From NCBI GenBank assembly GCA_036971475.1, contig JBAIZL010000003.1, forward strand, positions 110,881,570-110,945,569: DNA of 64,000 bases. Direction: 5' to 3'. Source of the DNA: Prosapia bicincta (taxonomy: Eukaryota > Arthropoda > Insecta > Hemiptera > Cercopidae). A model generated the notes under the pieces. That model saw nothing but the letters and a program-made list of their open reading frames with translations. It did not search any database and was not told the DNA's origin. The first letter of the stretch is position 1. Each line of letters opens with the position of its first letter. Below are positions 11,600-24,780 of this stretch, piece after piece. The position numbers and the translations under genes were made by a program.

Positions 11600-12180
11600 G
11601 TTTCGGTTTTGAAATATGTTTTGTTTGAAATGTACTTAAGTCCTTTATTTGTCAAGTATTTGTTTTTTGAGTATGTTTTAAATACTTAATTTGGTGTGAC
11701 ATTCTGCTGCAACGCAATCTGTTAGTGATTCAATAAACTACTAAAAACAAAACGAAAATTTAAATGGGTTGCTTAGAAACGGACATTTTACAGAACATAT
11801 AATTAAATTTTTGTTAACAACCCTTGCCCTCCTGTAATGAGCGGACATGTACGGAAGAGGAGCGATACACCTGTGCCTAAGCGTGGCGCATGGGTAATTA
11901 TGACTACGTTAAGGTGAAAACGTTCCTCATTTTTCCGCGCTACAGAACTAAATCTTTGTGACTGATTATTGCTTTTATATTTAAAACAAAACTGTATTTT
12001 TTGCTGTTATCACCAATACTAAACGCTAAATTTTAGCTTTCCTGTTTCGATTCCACAGAAGTCCAAACTTTTTCAGGCTACTACATAATGTTATATTTTT
12101 TCGACTTGGAGCAAAAAACTTGGATAATGTCCCACAACATGACACATAGCTCTAGACATTATGCTTATTTTAAACCTTGT
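11600..12180 (+). repeat. Diverged dispersed repeat, copy B (inverted relative of 960-1600)
   Basis: Collinear with the reverse complement of 960-1600. Anchors here are CGCAATCTGTTAGTGATTC, GGTTGCTTAGAAACGGAC, GTAATGAGCGGACATG and ATGTTATATTTTTTCGAC. No conserved frame was seen, and the boundaries are approximate. Confidence 0.7.
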
Positions 12181-13597
12181 TTAAAATAATTTCAACGGTT
12201 GAGTCATACTGAATATTTATGTATAATTTCCAGTTTACTTAATTAGCACTAGTATTACCATTTACAAGCATACACTCATTGCTAACTCATTTACCACTTG
12301 ATAGATTTCAATAATTCAAAATTCCCTATAGAATCATTGAAACTTAAATTTCAATTCATCTAAGGGGCAATTAATTTTTCATCAAAACTTCTGGAATGAG
12401 TTAATAGGCTGTCATAATATTGGAAAATAGACGTTTCCTCCTTATATTACAAACCTAAGCAATTGTTTCTAGTGTATAATTTTATTGAATAAAAGCCGAA
12501 ATTGCTATTTCACAAACAAACGAGATAAACCTAAGAACGGCTTAATCCCTATACATTTTTGAAGAGAGATAATTTACACAAATAATTTTACATTTTCATA
12601 ATTTTGAAAAGAAATTCTCTTTAACCACATTCTAACGCCTAATAATAGTTACAGCTTGAAAAATGAGAAAATACAACTTTAAATCTTCCATGGTACAAAC
12701 TACGATTCTACACAGATATAATAAGTCTATAACGCTTCTGTAAAAGCTTCATCCTATGTTATAGCGATGGTCTCATGGATATTTAAGGCGCTCTTCCAAA
12801 GACTTATTTCCCATATGATGGCATATATATTAATTATGACTCTATGTTGCTCGTAATCCTTAAGTATTTTATGTCAATATCAGGTTTTAATTATATTAAC
12901 ATTAACTTTAAATTAATTTTTCAGGACGCCATTTAGAAAATTGATGGCGTACTATAATGATGACGTATGCATTAGGTTAGTAATTTATATTAATAAACCA
13001 AATTGTGCAACAAGTTTTATCACAGAATAGGTTTTATTCCGAAATTAAAACGATTATAAGATAACCATAAAACAATAAAGGATAAATTAAATCGATATTC
13101 TATCTGTACGCAATAGATATTTTCGATACTATAAAGACCACAGAGATTTTATTGTTATTTCCTTCACTTGAATTCGAGAAAGGGATTGTAAATAAGATGA
13201 CGTCAACAGTGCTGTGTTTAGGCAAAGACATTTTTTCAAGTAATCATTATGTAAATCAAGATTTGGAGGACAATCATTGTGTGCTGTTGGTAAAAGTAAT
13301 ATGTTTTAAATACTTCAACATTAGACTTAAACACTACGCAAAATTATTTAAGGAGGAAATGCACGGCACGAAAATAAGAAATAATTTGTGCAAAACCGTG
13401 TTGTTTTTAGGACAATAGGGAATAACAGGGGCCTTAGTAAGTTGTATTACTTCTCATCGCTCATCGATACTCATTGATGTGGATCACATTGTATCATGGA
13501 AAAAGCAAATACTATTGTTCTTTATTGTCTCAGTATTTATTCTTTTTTCATGTAATATTAATATCACCAAATTATAGAATATGGTAAGTTACTACAA
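12181..13597. other. Non-coding stretch
   Basis: No gene supported. An 88-codon ORF at 13152-13418 has no recognisable domain and no splice context that would make it an exon. Confidence 0.35.
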
Positions 13598-13683
13598 ACA
13601 AATGTTACCAGGTAGCTGACACAAACTCTCTCCCATCAATACAAATGTTACTAGGTAGCTGACACAAACTCTCTCCCATCAAT
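13598..13683. repeat. Two tandem copies of a 43-bp unit
   Basis: ACAAATGTTACCAGGTAGCT... at 13598-13640 is repeated at 13641-13683 with a single C/T difference. The near identity implies a recent tandem duplication. Confidence 0.95.
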
Positions 13684-13699
13684 ACAAAACATACAATTT

Positions 13700-16179
13700 T
13701 AATTTTTAATATTAATAGAGAACTTTCAAATTATCTAGTTACATACATTTTTATTTGAATGTAAAAAATGTAATTATTTACATACGTTAATATTAATTTA
13801 CTGAAGAAATACGTAGAAATAAATGCATACAGGAACAAAATCCGCGATCCTCGTACGAGTATAGCCTGGAGTACTCGGGAAAAATGTGACGCGCAGCGTT
13901 TAAAAACTTTAATATTAAAATCCAACTAATTATCTGAAACCTTTACGCTTACAAAATGTTTCTAACCATCAAATAAGAAACATTTTCGCTTACTAACCTT
14001 TTTATGTTACTTAAAGCACAACTCTAATTAAATCTATTTTTTTAACGTTCTTTCAATCAACATATTAGTTTTATGGTTTAATATTCTGAATGAGGGAATT
14101 AGGTTGCTTATACCTACCAAGTTTCCCCCACTCTAAGGGTTTTAAACCTTGATTTAGGTGAAAGTATTTATTAACTTTTGTAGCGACGCAGCATGGTATT
14201 GGAGAAATTTTTCCCATCAAATATGGCGATTTCGGCTTCACATCTCTCGATATCTATTTCATTAGTCGACTAATCTATTTGTAACAAGTGCTCTGTGGTT
14301 CATACAAACCCGGCAGATACATAGACAAACTTATGAACTCTAACAAGCACACATACGTATGCAATAACATAGACCTGATCCACAACATGCTCACAGCCAT
14401 AACTCCAGGAAAACTCACCCAAGATATCTTCCCACTCACTAAACTCATAACATAAATTCTACCCACAAAACGATGGTCTCCCAATGGATTTCCACATCTC
14501 AGACAGTCTACCTGAAATATTCCTTCACCATATCGTGCAACAACACATCATGCAGAACAACAAACATACAGACAAAATAATATACTACTAATAATTTAAC
14601 CTCGAATTAGAGGACAATAATAAAATAAATTATCATGTTATTAATACAAATTTATTATTGTTTTATTAATACAAACAAATTATTATTTTATTAATAAAAA
14701 CAAAGTAATAAGTTCATACAGGGTTGCAGATATACCAATTTGACCGCAATTGGTTTTAGAACAATCCAAACGTGTTATTTATGATTTGCCATAACTCCTT
14801 ATTAACGACCTTATTAAATAATTAGATCAAGCAGAAATTATTTAGTTCGTAAAATAATCAATGCTCTACCTCCACGGCTAGAGCAATAGCTTTCAGTTGT
14901 CACATAAATCTACGTCGTCCGATAAATTTCGCAAGAATAATGCCAGTAAATGATACTGCGGGTTAAATGATGAATGTAGTACAAATTTCCGTTCGATTAG
15001 GTATTCTGCGCTACAAATCATTTTTTCAAGGTCACTCTAACCTAAGTAGCAGAGCCAGATTAACCATGTAAAGTGTGTGTGCTTTTGTGTACTAACCATT
15101 CAGAAAATATGTTTTGTTAAATTAATAATTGCTAATGGTGAATCTGGTTTTCATTGATTATTCTATTACTCGCGTTTAAACAAACTGTTTAGTTAAATAC
15201 ATGGATGTATTTGTACGCTTTTAAATCTTACAATTCTCTTAATAGTTATTGATATTGCACATTGAATCGCGAATAATAATTTATTACTTTCGTTTCTAAT
15301 GGCATCATCATTGAGTTACAAAGTGACGCCATCAAAGGGATGATGACGATATTGGCTTCGAAACGAGCTTGAGTCGATTAATTTTATAAAATGAATTATT
15401 GCCATCACTTAAGATAAGCTAAAATACAATAAAATTGCGTAAATACATTGGAAATGTGGAAGATAGGGATTCACGTCTGTAACAGGTTTGTAACATTATC
15501 CTTCTTGGGGTCCTGGATAAGGTCCAGAGTGTAGAGAAAGGACCAAGCTAAAGGCCACACTTGGGACAAGCGCGAGAAATAGCAGTTGCCGAATGTATTC
15601 TCCCGAGAAGCAATAGTACAGGTGGTTTTGCTTACAGCCTTCAGGTGCGTTAGGTTACCATGGGAATTAAGTCCGAAGTAAACATAAGGGAAACTCGTGG
15701 CTGATAAGTACCCGGTTGCGCATCGGCAACACGATATATTTAGACATATCTGAGGAGCTACGTAATACAATCTACGTGAACTACTTGATGTGGACTCGGC
15801 GTTGAATCATTTCTAACGTCTGAGGTGTCCTTTCGCATTTAGTTTTTAAAAGTATCCCAATAGTTTACCAAATTTTGAACAAAGGTTTTTATATTTGGGC
15901 AGTAACACCTTCTGTTTATTTGTTCATAATTGTCCTGAAACCCACAATGGTCAATGTAAGGGTCCTGCATGCTAATTTTCTAATATTTCTTGAATTTCCT
16001 CTTCTTCTGTTACACATATTTATTTTGTTGTACATTTAACTAACCTTAGTAGCAAAATTTTAGAAGTATATGGCTAATCTTGAGTGGATGAAAATTATTA
16101 TAATAACGACTGAAAATTTGAACAAGATATAACAAAGAGAGTGCGAACTAATAGAAGGAATTGAAGAAAATAAAAGCAA
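13700..16179. other. Non-coding stretch
   Basis: No supported gene. The interval 15450-15790 is less AT-rich than its surroundings and has a 99-codon minus-strand ORF without a recognisable domain. It may be an old repeat, but I could not name it. Confidence 0.35.
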
Positions 16180-17880
16180 TAGGTTCACTTGGAGGATCTT
16201 GATCATCGTTCTGCTTACTTCGCAGTTGCCTGGGCCCGCAGAGCAGCCCCAGGACTAGAGAGCACCTTGAACGTGGCCTGTCTCAGCCCCACGTTTACCC
16301 TCAGTTTGTTGTTCCGCAGTGCCCTGAGGGAGCCCTCTCCTATATACAGGATCAGGGTAAGACCTGCATCCTCCCTTTTTCTAACAATCACCTTCCAAGT
16401 ATCCTGAACTATCCCAGGGTTCTGGGTTTTGACCACCTTCAGGATCTCTTCCGGCTCCTTGTTAATGTAGGGTTTGGGCACCCACATTGAAACCTTTGCA
16501 ATGCAAAAGATCTCCTTGGGTGGCCCTGCCCTCAACTTTACCCCCTCACTAAGGGTGAAGCTTGGCAGGACTCGAAGGACCCACTCCAGGCTCTCCCGTG
16601 AGGAGCATACGACATTTAGAGCCCCCTTCTCTAAGTATCCTGTCCTGAACGATCTATCCCCACTATCCGTCTCAGCGGACAGCAGTTCTGAGAAGAACAG
16701 CTCCTCCAGCTCCAACGACATCTCTTCCGAGAGTTGTCTCTCTGGGTAACTATCTGGGACAATGGCTAGGTTTTGCCGAAGGGTATCGCCGTATGTGCCA
16801 GAAGACATTGCAGCATCCCCCCCCCTTGTCCCAGCTTCACTTTCATCTTTCCTCCCTCCACTGGAGAGGGATTGGACGTCGCACTCCTAGGCCTTTTGGA
16901 CGTGGTGGGGTTTGGTGCTCTTGGTTGATTGCCTCCCTGTTACACCTCCCTCCTCACAACATCCAAGCCCTGGACTTTGACAAGCTTGGCTCGGTTTTGG
17001 CCACCCCTTCGTTTTGTCAGGATTATTGGCCCTCCCGCTGCTCTCGCCTGTTCTCTTCGGAGCCGCCTTTTGGCCGCTCCACTCATACGCTTTCTCCGTA
17101 AAGACAGCGTGCTCAACTCTACAGCCATTTCACTGGTTTCTGCTGTCGGCAGCTTGACAGCCGCCACCGCACCCACAATGATTGTTGCCGTTGACACATC
17201 TGCTACAGACTCACTGTTTACCGTCTCATTGGCTCCCTCTGTCTGTGCAGTCTCAAAATAAATTCTTTTACTTATTTGGTCCATTAACGTCCCACGAGTA
17301 GGGGGGAAATAACGGTCGTCCAGAGCAGAGCTCCCACTGCCCTGGCAAGACAACATACAATGAGGTTTTGTCGGGTTCCTCAAGGTGATCCTGTGCGACT
17401 GCATTTTATACCCTGCAGCTATTCATCCTTCGGCACGATGCCTTCCACCTTGGATTGGGTATTCAGTCACTGACCTTGAAGCACACCCCAAGTTCAGGAC
17501 TTTATTAACTGTTGCTCATGGAGCGAACAGCCTCCTTTACTCTCTTTTTTACTACTGTGTCGTTAGGGTAGTTTCCCGCCCTTACTTCACTGCCGAATTG
17601 CCCTTGGTTCACCTGGAAGGTGAGAGTAGCATTATGAGGACTTAATTCCCAACTACCTCATTCTCCCCAGTCAAAGCAGTTATTTCTACCACACCCAACC
17701 GGTTGACTGACGAGGAGGGATAATTCCTCACCTTTGAACCATTGCGTTGGTCCAGGCCTGCTTATTCAGAAACCTTCCGGAATACTTATTCACAGGTAAC
17801 TTACATATCTGTAGGCCGTCCCACTATCCGCCACCTGTGGACCCGCCCGGTTGCTCAGGCCAGCTAGCCGGGATTTATAT
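16180..17880 (-). mobile_element. 3'-truncated non-LTR retrotransposon remnant (5' UTR and ORF1 only)
   Basis: GC-richer than its flanks. On the minus strand it begins with about 480 bp of probable 5' UTR, then a broken ORF1 (17404 to 16215), then an ATG at 16206 that opens ORF2 with MIKILQVNL before homology stops at about 16180. The RT, RNase H and 3' tail are all missing. Non-LTR insertions normally lose the 5' end, so loss of the 3' end points to a later deletion or rearrangement. The 5' boundary is set only by the change in base composition. Confidence 0.75.
16215..17404 (-). pseudogene. ORF1 (DUF4780 gag-like) pseudogene
   Basis: The N-terminal half reads to 16943 and has a basic patch around RRKRMSGAAKRRLRREQAR, typical of the RNA-binding linker of such ORF1s. 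An in-frame TAA at 16940-16942 interrupts it. The same frame then continues (SKRPRSATSNPSPVEGGK) to a nine-C run at 16817-16825, where the frame shifts into the C-terminal domain (16808-16215). That domain reads NLAIVPDSYPERQLSEE, then WVLRVLP, VSMWVPKP and VKTQNPGIV, the pattern of DUF4780 in R1/I-type ORF1 proteins. Such proteins bind element RNA. One stop and one homopolymer frameshift make the copy dead. The start at 17404 is uncertain, and another ATG lies downstream in frame (MDQISKRIYF). Confidence 0.8.
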
Positions 17881-17886
17881 CTCTTA

Positions 17887-17909
17887 TTAATGTCTAATGT
17901 CTAATGTCT
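17887..17909. repeat. TAATGTC short tandem repeat
   Basis: Three copies of TAATGTC lie directly beyond the presumed 5' end of the ORF1 remnant. Confidence 0.8.
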
Positions 17910-18522
17910 TGTATTTTGTGAAAGGATGGGGGATGTTTAAATTTGTACACTTTACTTTTCTTCTTTGAAAAGGAAATCCGTCGTCCTTCACAACGTAAAA
18001 TTCATGCACTACACGTTCTTGTTCGATGTTTTCACAAAGTCACAAAGCATTGACAATTACTTGCCAGTTTTTGGGGATTTCTTCAAGAAGTGTTTCTTGA
18101 AGTTTAGGAAACGTGTTCCACTAAGGGTACAGGCACAGGCAAAAATAATTTCAGTATTTCAGTTATTTATTGAACGTTTTTATTATTATTGAACGTAAAT
18201 TATTAATAGCAATAAAATCTAATAAATTAACAGCATCCGACAAAGTCAGGAGTCTTGCGCCGACTGGAGTCCTAATACAATAATACGTATCTTAATAAAG
18301 ATAGGCTTTAATACGCCGGCTGAATAAATTATTCAATGCAATTACACATTCTCACTACTTAACAACAATTGTAGTGAGATGAGTTGAATCTGTCCTTTGG
18401 GTTCATGTTTTTGGAGAAATGTTAGGCCCTATACTTGAAACTTTTACTCTGGCGTCATACTGCATATCAAGCCGATTTCTTTAATTATTTTTCATGAAAC
18501 ACGTAGTTACAAATACAGTCTC
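17910..18522. other. Non-coding stretch
   Basis: No gene supported. The 75-codon ORF at 17965-18192 has no recognisable domain. Confidence 0.3.
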
Positions 18523-18615
18523 AGCGAACGTGATAAATAAAAACATATCAATTTCAGTGATATCTCACGGACCCCTAAGACATTGCCCACGGTCCTCTAA
18601 CATTGGGAGCCACTG
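18523..18615 (-). mobile_element. hAT-type transposon terminal fragment
   Basis: On the minus strand it starts CAGTGGCTCCCAATG, the classic shape of a hAT terminal inverted repeat, and continues with GGGCAATGTCTTAGGGGTCC and GAGATATCACTGAAATTG. It aligns over about 100 bp with the end at 49080-49183. The other end and a transposase were not found here. Confidence 0.6.
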
Positions 18616-19001
18616 CTTTAGAGGTAATTAGTGTATAACTGTCCTGAGAAGTAAATATACTTGCGGAATGGGAATTCTATGTTTCATTCTTCGTTGAAGC
18701 CGCTACACACTGTCTACGCCTGCTTCATTGGCGTAGTAAGAAAGAAACGTTCATAGCTATTTCAAAGTAAAACAATCAGGATATGATGTACTAACAATAT
18801 AATTAAACCGTTTGAGAGATTCTAAAACTATGTCAGAACTGGGCCGTATATCATATAATTTCCACACCCCTCCCGCAGCCCCGACCTCCCACGAAAGGTC
18901 AGTATCTTGACCTTTAAACTAGTCTTTAGTTCTGCGTATTTAGTAACCGTAAAAACTACATGAAACGTTATATTTTTTTACGTTTCAGGAGAAAAGAACC
19001 T
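18616..19001. other. Non-coding stretch
   Basis: Nothing recognisable. Confidence 0.3.
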
Positions 19002-19009
19002 ATTATAGT

Positions 19010-19594
19010 ATAATAGGGATTAAACGGTTTCTAAATTTTTTGATTCCATTACCAATATCGATTCTAACATTTTTCTTTCGATTCTAGATTCTTAGGTCGA
19101 TTCTCGATTCTTTCAGGTTATATATACATACATTTTATTCTCTAATAATAATTAAGCTTACACCTTGGTCGTTTGGTGAAGCCTTTTGAAAACTTTGATT
19201 AAAAGTAGTAGGCAACACAAAACGTTGTTTGTTATGATTTATGAATAGGACTATCTGAAAGCATGACAAACATATCGGATAAAAGTGACAAATAAACGGA
19301 CCATGAGTTCTTGCGATCGTCTTTGTTGTTGCGTTACAAATAATAATAATATTTTCGTTATCTCAAACCTTCATTTGCTTTAATCGTTTAATTCATTCCA
19401 ACCAACTAATACATAAATAAGTCATAGTTGATGATTTTCCCAATAAGTTACACCGTTCACGAATTTCAACAGTTGTAAAAAACAAGGACCGGAATCGGCG
19501 CTTTAATCATTGCAGAATCGAGTATCGACTATCACTAGATACCATTACAATCAACGACTCCTGGAATCGAGAATCGGAATCGGCGCATCTGTAT
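19010..19594. mobile_element. Candidate non-autonomous (MITE-like) DNA element
   Basis: The left part (19040-19115) has repeated CGATTCT/GATTCTCGATTC words, and the right part (19485-19585) has their complements (GAATCGAGAATCGGAATCGG), giving subterminal inverted repeats. ATTATAGT occurs on both sides (19002-19009 and 19595-19602), the 8-bp target duplication size of hAT elements. No coding sequence is present. The exact terminal bases are uncertain. Confidence 0.5.
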
Positions 19595-19602
19595 ATTATA
19601 GT

Positions 19603-22003
19603 GTACTTCGGTCTGGACGACGATGTAGCTATAGAAAAATGTAGAAATTAATTTGTACTAAAAGTATGAAATAGTGGTGTGCTCGTAAAACTTATTAAGC
19701 TGTGATGCATTTTAATTCCATAAAATCTAGATTAAATAAAACGGATACATAATTTTAGAATAAATAATTTAGATAAATTAAACGACACGAAGTTACAATA
19801 AATTTGTTTATTCTGATTTAGCTTCCACCAGAGTCATCGAAATTCTTCTTGCTTTGACGCCGGCCTAGGATCGGCACCCTTTCGGCCTTATCATCAAAAT
19901 TTATGGGATGTAACCAACCCGCGTCCGTGCACCGCACACGTACATCCCGGGGAACGGAACTACGCCGTTTGCAAAATGGGTTAGAGGCAAACAATATCGG
20001 AAGATTTTAACAAACTTAAGTAAAACAGAACTGAAGTTACTGAAGTTTAACAGGATTCAAATACTAACCTTCCATGAATTCTTACGTGATGTAAGACATT
20101 GATAGAAAGATTTTTACCCGGGATGTGCGGAAAAGATGGACGAAACAACAGTGAAACAAAATTCCAGTGATAAAAGTAGAGCCGACCAGTAGAAAAGGGC
20201 CGACCAGGCAGACAAATCCAGTAAAACATCAAACCATAACTTCAAAATTACAGCAAAAATTTCAATCAATATAAATGAAACAGATCCTTAAAATGCAAAA
20301 CGAAACGCCAATAGAACACTTCGACATTTTTGTAACACGAAATATAATTTTCAGTCATTTTGTATTATTTCTCACTTGTTTTAATCTAATAAGTTATTCT
20401 AAGTATATATATATAAATTTCAATTTTAAAATATAAAATTTTAAACTTTATAAAAAACAGGATTTAACTACAAACATCATGCCATATCCAAATACCTAAT
20501 AACTAGAATGTGTAAAAAAACATTCTAAAGAAGGGACAATTTTGTTCGTTTGGAAGAGAATTAGAATATGAACAGTGAAAGGAAATGAAAATGTAGCTTG
20601 GAAGACCATTGGAATTGTAAAATAGCAGCAAGATTATATCATATGATAGGTCACCCCGTATCTTAAGAAGTTTGTGATTGGAGGAAGTCTCAGCAGCAGA
20701 GGAGGGGTAGCCAAAAAGGGAAGCAGAAAACAACAAAGGCAGTTTTAGGGTGGTATGAGTAGTTAACCCGGGCAGTCGTTTCGAACTCTCTCCGCTTCTT
20801 AAGTTAAAGTGTAGAAGAATCATAAGGCCTAAGTTCGTTTGTAGTGTTACCCTGGTAGCCTAATATGTGAGTTTCCCACCCCTTTTAGGGATTTTACTCT
20901 CTAAATGTGAACTTTTTAACATGGAAATGTGTTGCGTTTTCTAAGTATTGAAGTCAGTTAAAAAAAGGGCAGTGACATTTGTATTTCTAATGTAGAGGCA
21001 GAGCAGTGACTAACTTCCAAGTTACGAAGATCAAATTTAAATGTTTTAAATTGTCGGTTAGAGAAAATTCTAAAGAAATCCAAATTCTAAAATTATAGCC
21101 TTAAGTCGGGAATGAATTGACATAGATAAAAAAAAGTATCAAGACAGTGAAATTATTAACTTGTAATAAATTCGAACCTTTGAATTTAAAAAAACTGAAT
21201 GTGTGGTAACACGTAAAACAGTAAAGCAAAGAATGGAGGCAGAAGAGCAATAACCAATTCAAAACAATATAGAGGGAAGAACTAATTCGGATCACAAAGT
21301 AGATCGGCCAAAACAACCTGAGAGGTCTGTACCAAACTAGTACCAAGATTTACAAGGACCCTGGAACCTGCTCGAGTTATAAAAGTTTAGAGCTTTCTTA
21401 TTTCTTACAAATAAGTAAAAAATTAATTTTTGGGGGTTAGAATAGAAAATAAAAAAAATCTTAACAAAAAAACATTTTCATGAAAATGTCATGTTCTTGA
21501 GTTTAGTGGCTTTATCTTGTTAGAACGAATAAACCCTGAGACAAACCCTTGACTGGCTTATGTCATAAGACCAAGATGGCGGGTTTTAAACTTGTCAGAT
21601 GTACACAAACGTTAAGAAATAAAGGCAAAATTTGAAATATTCACGTCCACCTTAAATAAAGGTAATTTTATATGCGTACATAAATTACAACGAGTAAAAA
21701 TATTTGTAAAATGTTGCAAATTAAAAAGTAAATAAACAAAGGTTTTTTACAAAAATATCAGAAATAAGAGATGACCCTTAACATATGTACTTCAGCTACT
21801 TCATGTTTTTAAATAATTTACATTTATATTAAATAAGAGTTTGAAATGAATAAATTCAAGGTTAATTTAATCAATTTTGAAAAATAAAATCACTGTTAGT
21901 GTTAAAGATTGAAAAAATGAGGATAAAATTAAAAATAGTATTGCTAAAACCTTTTGAATCAAACACAACCACCCATAAAATCACAAATTAGTAAACGCAC
22001 GCC

Positions 22004-22004
<1 letters not shown>
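19603..22004. other. Non-coding stretch
   Basis: No gene supported. The interval 19850-19975 is GC-richer (CCGGCCTAGGATCGGCACCC, then GTACATCCCGGGGAACGG) but unidentified. Confidence 0.3.
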
Positions 22005-22040
<36 letters not shown>

Positions 22041-24390
22041 CTTTCTCTCTCTCTCACACCTAATCTACTCACTCTCTCACCCACCTGCTCACTCTTGACC
22101 CACCGACTCATTCTCCATCAATCTAATCACTAACCCATTCTCACTCTACACTCCCACTCATTCTCCATCCACCTAATCACACACCCACCCACTCACTTTC
22201 TCAGTCACAAACTCTGCCATTCACCCACTCACTCATTCCCACTCCTACTCAGCCTCCATCCACCTAATAACTCACCCACCCACCAAATCACCCACACATT
22301 CACTCACTTTCTCAGTCACAAACTCTTCCATTCACCCTCTCACTCACTCCCACTCCCACTCAGCCTCCATCCACCTAATCACTCACCCACCCACAAAATC
22401 ACCTACACATTCACTCACTTTCTCAGTCACACACTCTTTCACTCACCCACTCACCTACATATTCATTCACTCTCCCATTCACTTCCACGCTCACTCTACG
22501 CTCCCACTCATTTTCCTTATACCTAATCACTCACCCACTCATCAAATCACCCACATATTCACTTACGTTCTCAGTCAAAACTCTTTCATTCAACCACTCA
22601 CTCACTCTAACCCCCACTCATTCTCCATTAACCCAATCACTCACCCATTCACCAAATCACCCACACATTCACTCACTCTTACATTCGCCTTCCTGCTCAC
22701 CCTAAACTTCCACTCATTCTCCATCCACCTAATCACTCACCTACTCAACAAATCACTCACATATTCACTGACTTTGTCAGTCAAAAACTCTTGCATTCAC
22801 CTACCTATTCACTCTAACCCTCCCTTACACTCCATCCACCTAATCACTCATCTACTCAACAAATCACCCACATATTGACTCACCTTCTCAGTCACAAACT
22901 CTTTCATTCACCCACTCACTAGCTCTAACCCCCACGTACTCTCCATCCACCTATTAATTCACCCATTCACCCACTCACCTACACATTCACCTCCCTGCTC
23001 ACTCTACACTCCCACTCATTCTCTATCCACCTAATCACTCACCTACTCAACAAATCACCCACATATTCACTCACCTTCTCAGTCACAAACTCTTTCATTC
23101 ACCCCCTCACTCACTCTAACCCCCACTTACTCTCCATCCACCTAATAATTTACCCATTCACCCACTTACCTACACATTCACCTCCCTGCTCACTCTACAC
23201 TCCCACTCATTCTCCATCCACTTAATCACTCACCCACTCACCAAATCACCCACATATTCTCTCACTTTCTCAGTCACAAACTTTTACATTCATCCACTCA
23301 CTCACTCTAACCCCCACTTACTCTCCATCCACCTAATTACTCACCCATTCACCCACACATTCACTCTCTCTCGCATTCACCCTTCTGCTCACTCTACACT
23401 CCCACTCATTCTCCATCCATCTAACCACTCACCACATCACTCACCCACTCACCACATCACTTACATATTCACCAACTTTCTCGGTCACAAACTCTTACAT
23501 TCACCCACGCACTAATTCTAACCCCCACTCATTCTCCATCCACCTAATAACTCACCCATTCACCCACTCACCTACACATTCAATCACTCTCGTATTCACC
23601 TCCCTGCTCACTCTATACTCCCACTCATTCTCCATCCATCTAACCGCTTACCAACTCACCACATCACTCACCCACTCACCACATCACCCACATATTCACT
23701 CACTTTCTCAGTCACAAACTCTTTCATTCACCCACTCACTTACTCTAACACCCACTTACTCTCCATCCACCTAATAACTCACCCATTCATCCACTTACCT
23801 ACACATTCAATCACTCTCGCATTCACCCCCCTGATCTATGCTCCCACTCATTCTCCAATCACATAATCACTCACCCACCCACCAAATCACCCACACATTA
23901 ACTCACTTTATCAGTCACAAACTCTATCATTCACCCACTCACAAACTCAAACCTCCACTTATTCTCAATCGACCTAATATCTCACCCATTCACCCACACA
24001 TTCACTCAATCTCACATTCACCCACCTGCTCACTCTACACTCCCAATCATTCTCCATCCACCTAATCACTCACCCACTCACCAAACCATCCACACATTCA
24101 CTCACTTTCTCAGTCACAAACTCTTTCATTCACCCACTCACTAACTCTAACCCAATTGTATTCTCAATCCACCTAATAACTCACCCATTCACCCACACAT
24201 TCACTCACTCTCGCATTCACCCACCTGTTCACTCTACACTCCCACTCATTCTCCATCCACCTAATCACTCACCCACTCACCAAATCACACACATTAACTT
24301 ACTTTATTAGTCACAAACTCTTTCATTTACTCGCCCAATCACCTTCTCTACAATCCACCAGAACAGCCACCTATCTGCCCCCCCCCCGAA
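22005..24390. repeat. G-poor CACTCACYC minisatellite with higher-order period
   Basis: It opens with a CT array (22011-22055) and then runs for more than 2.3 kb almost without G on this strand. Short CACTCACCCACT words are organised into longer units marked by CTCAGTCACAAACTC (for example near 22200, 22312, 23088, 23268, 23708, 23910, 24110), with spacing of about 110 bp at first and about 180-220 bp later. It ends near a C9 run (24379). A more diverged array of the same style lies at 42270-43000. Confidence 0.9.
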
Positions 24391-24768
24391 TTACTTACTC
24401 ACCGAGCTTTATTAGCTGTAATACATTTTTTTATACTTTTGTTAAGCAACCGTTGTCTGTATGTGCAATGGAATGTTTTGCGAATCTTATATTTATTATT
24501 GACATTTGATTAAGTAATCTTATCTTTTGATAATATAATTAATTTAAATTGATGAAAAGCTCTGCTATTATTTTCATAAATATTCGTGTTTATAAAAATT
24601 ATATTGATTAAGGTACTTGTTTTTGAGGCGATGTATTTATAACCCTCTACATAGGCGGTGGGCTGATATCGTGGTGGGTTCAATACAAGACAGTAACTTG
24701 TGTGAACTGAAGATATAAAGAGACAAGAACGGTTCCAGTCAAAACAGCACTGAAGAAATTTTAAAAGG
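24391..24768. repeat. Flank of minisatellite, shared with 43130-43205
   Basis: The last 80 bp (GTGTGAACTGAAGATATAAA, then GAGACAAGAACGG and CAGCACTGAAGAAA) align with 43133-43202 (TTGTAAACTAGAAATATAGA, then CAACACTGAAGAAAG). Minisatellite and flank were therefore duplicated together. The part before it is plain AT-rich DNA. Confidence 0.6.
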
Positions 24769-24780
24769 CTGTCAATTCAT
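24769..24780. repeat. Target site duplication, 3' side of the intact retrotransposon
   Basis: CTGTCAATTCAT, an exact match to 28611-28622. Confidence 0.95.

Noticed and set aside
13152..13418. 88-codon plus-strand ORF as an exon
   Set aside because: No domain and no matching splice sites; AT-rich DNA gives such ORFs by chance.
15471..15770. 99-codon ORF in a less AT-rich interval
   Set aside because: No recognisable motif. It may be an old repeat but cannot be named.
16189..17645. Several plus-strand ORFs over the ORF1 remnant
   Set aside because: They lie opposite the DUF4780 reading frames on the minus strand and have no domain.
23838..24065. His/Ser/Thr/Pro-rich ORFs in the CACTCACYC arrays (also 42697-43002)
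   Set aside because: Low-complexity translations of minisatellite DNA.
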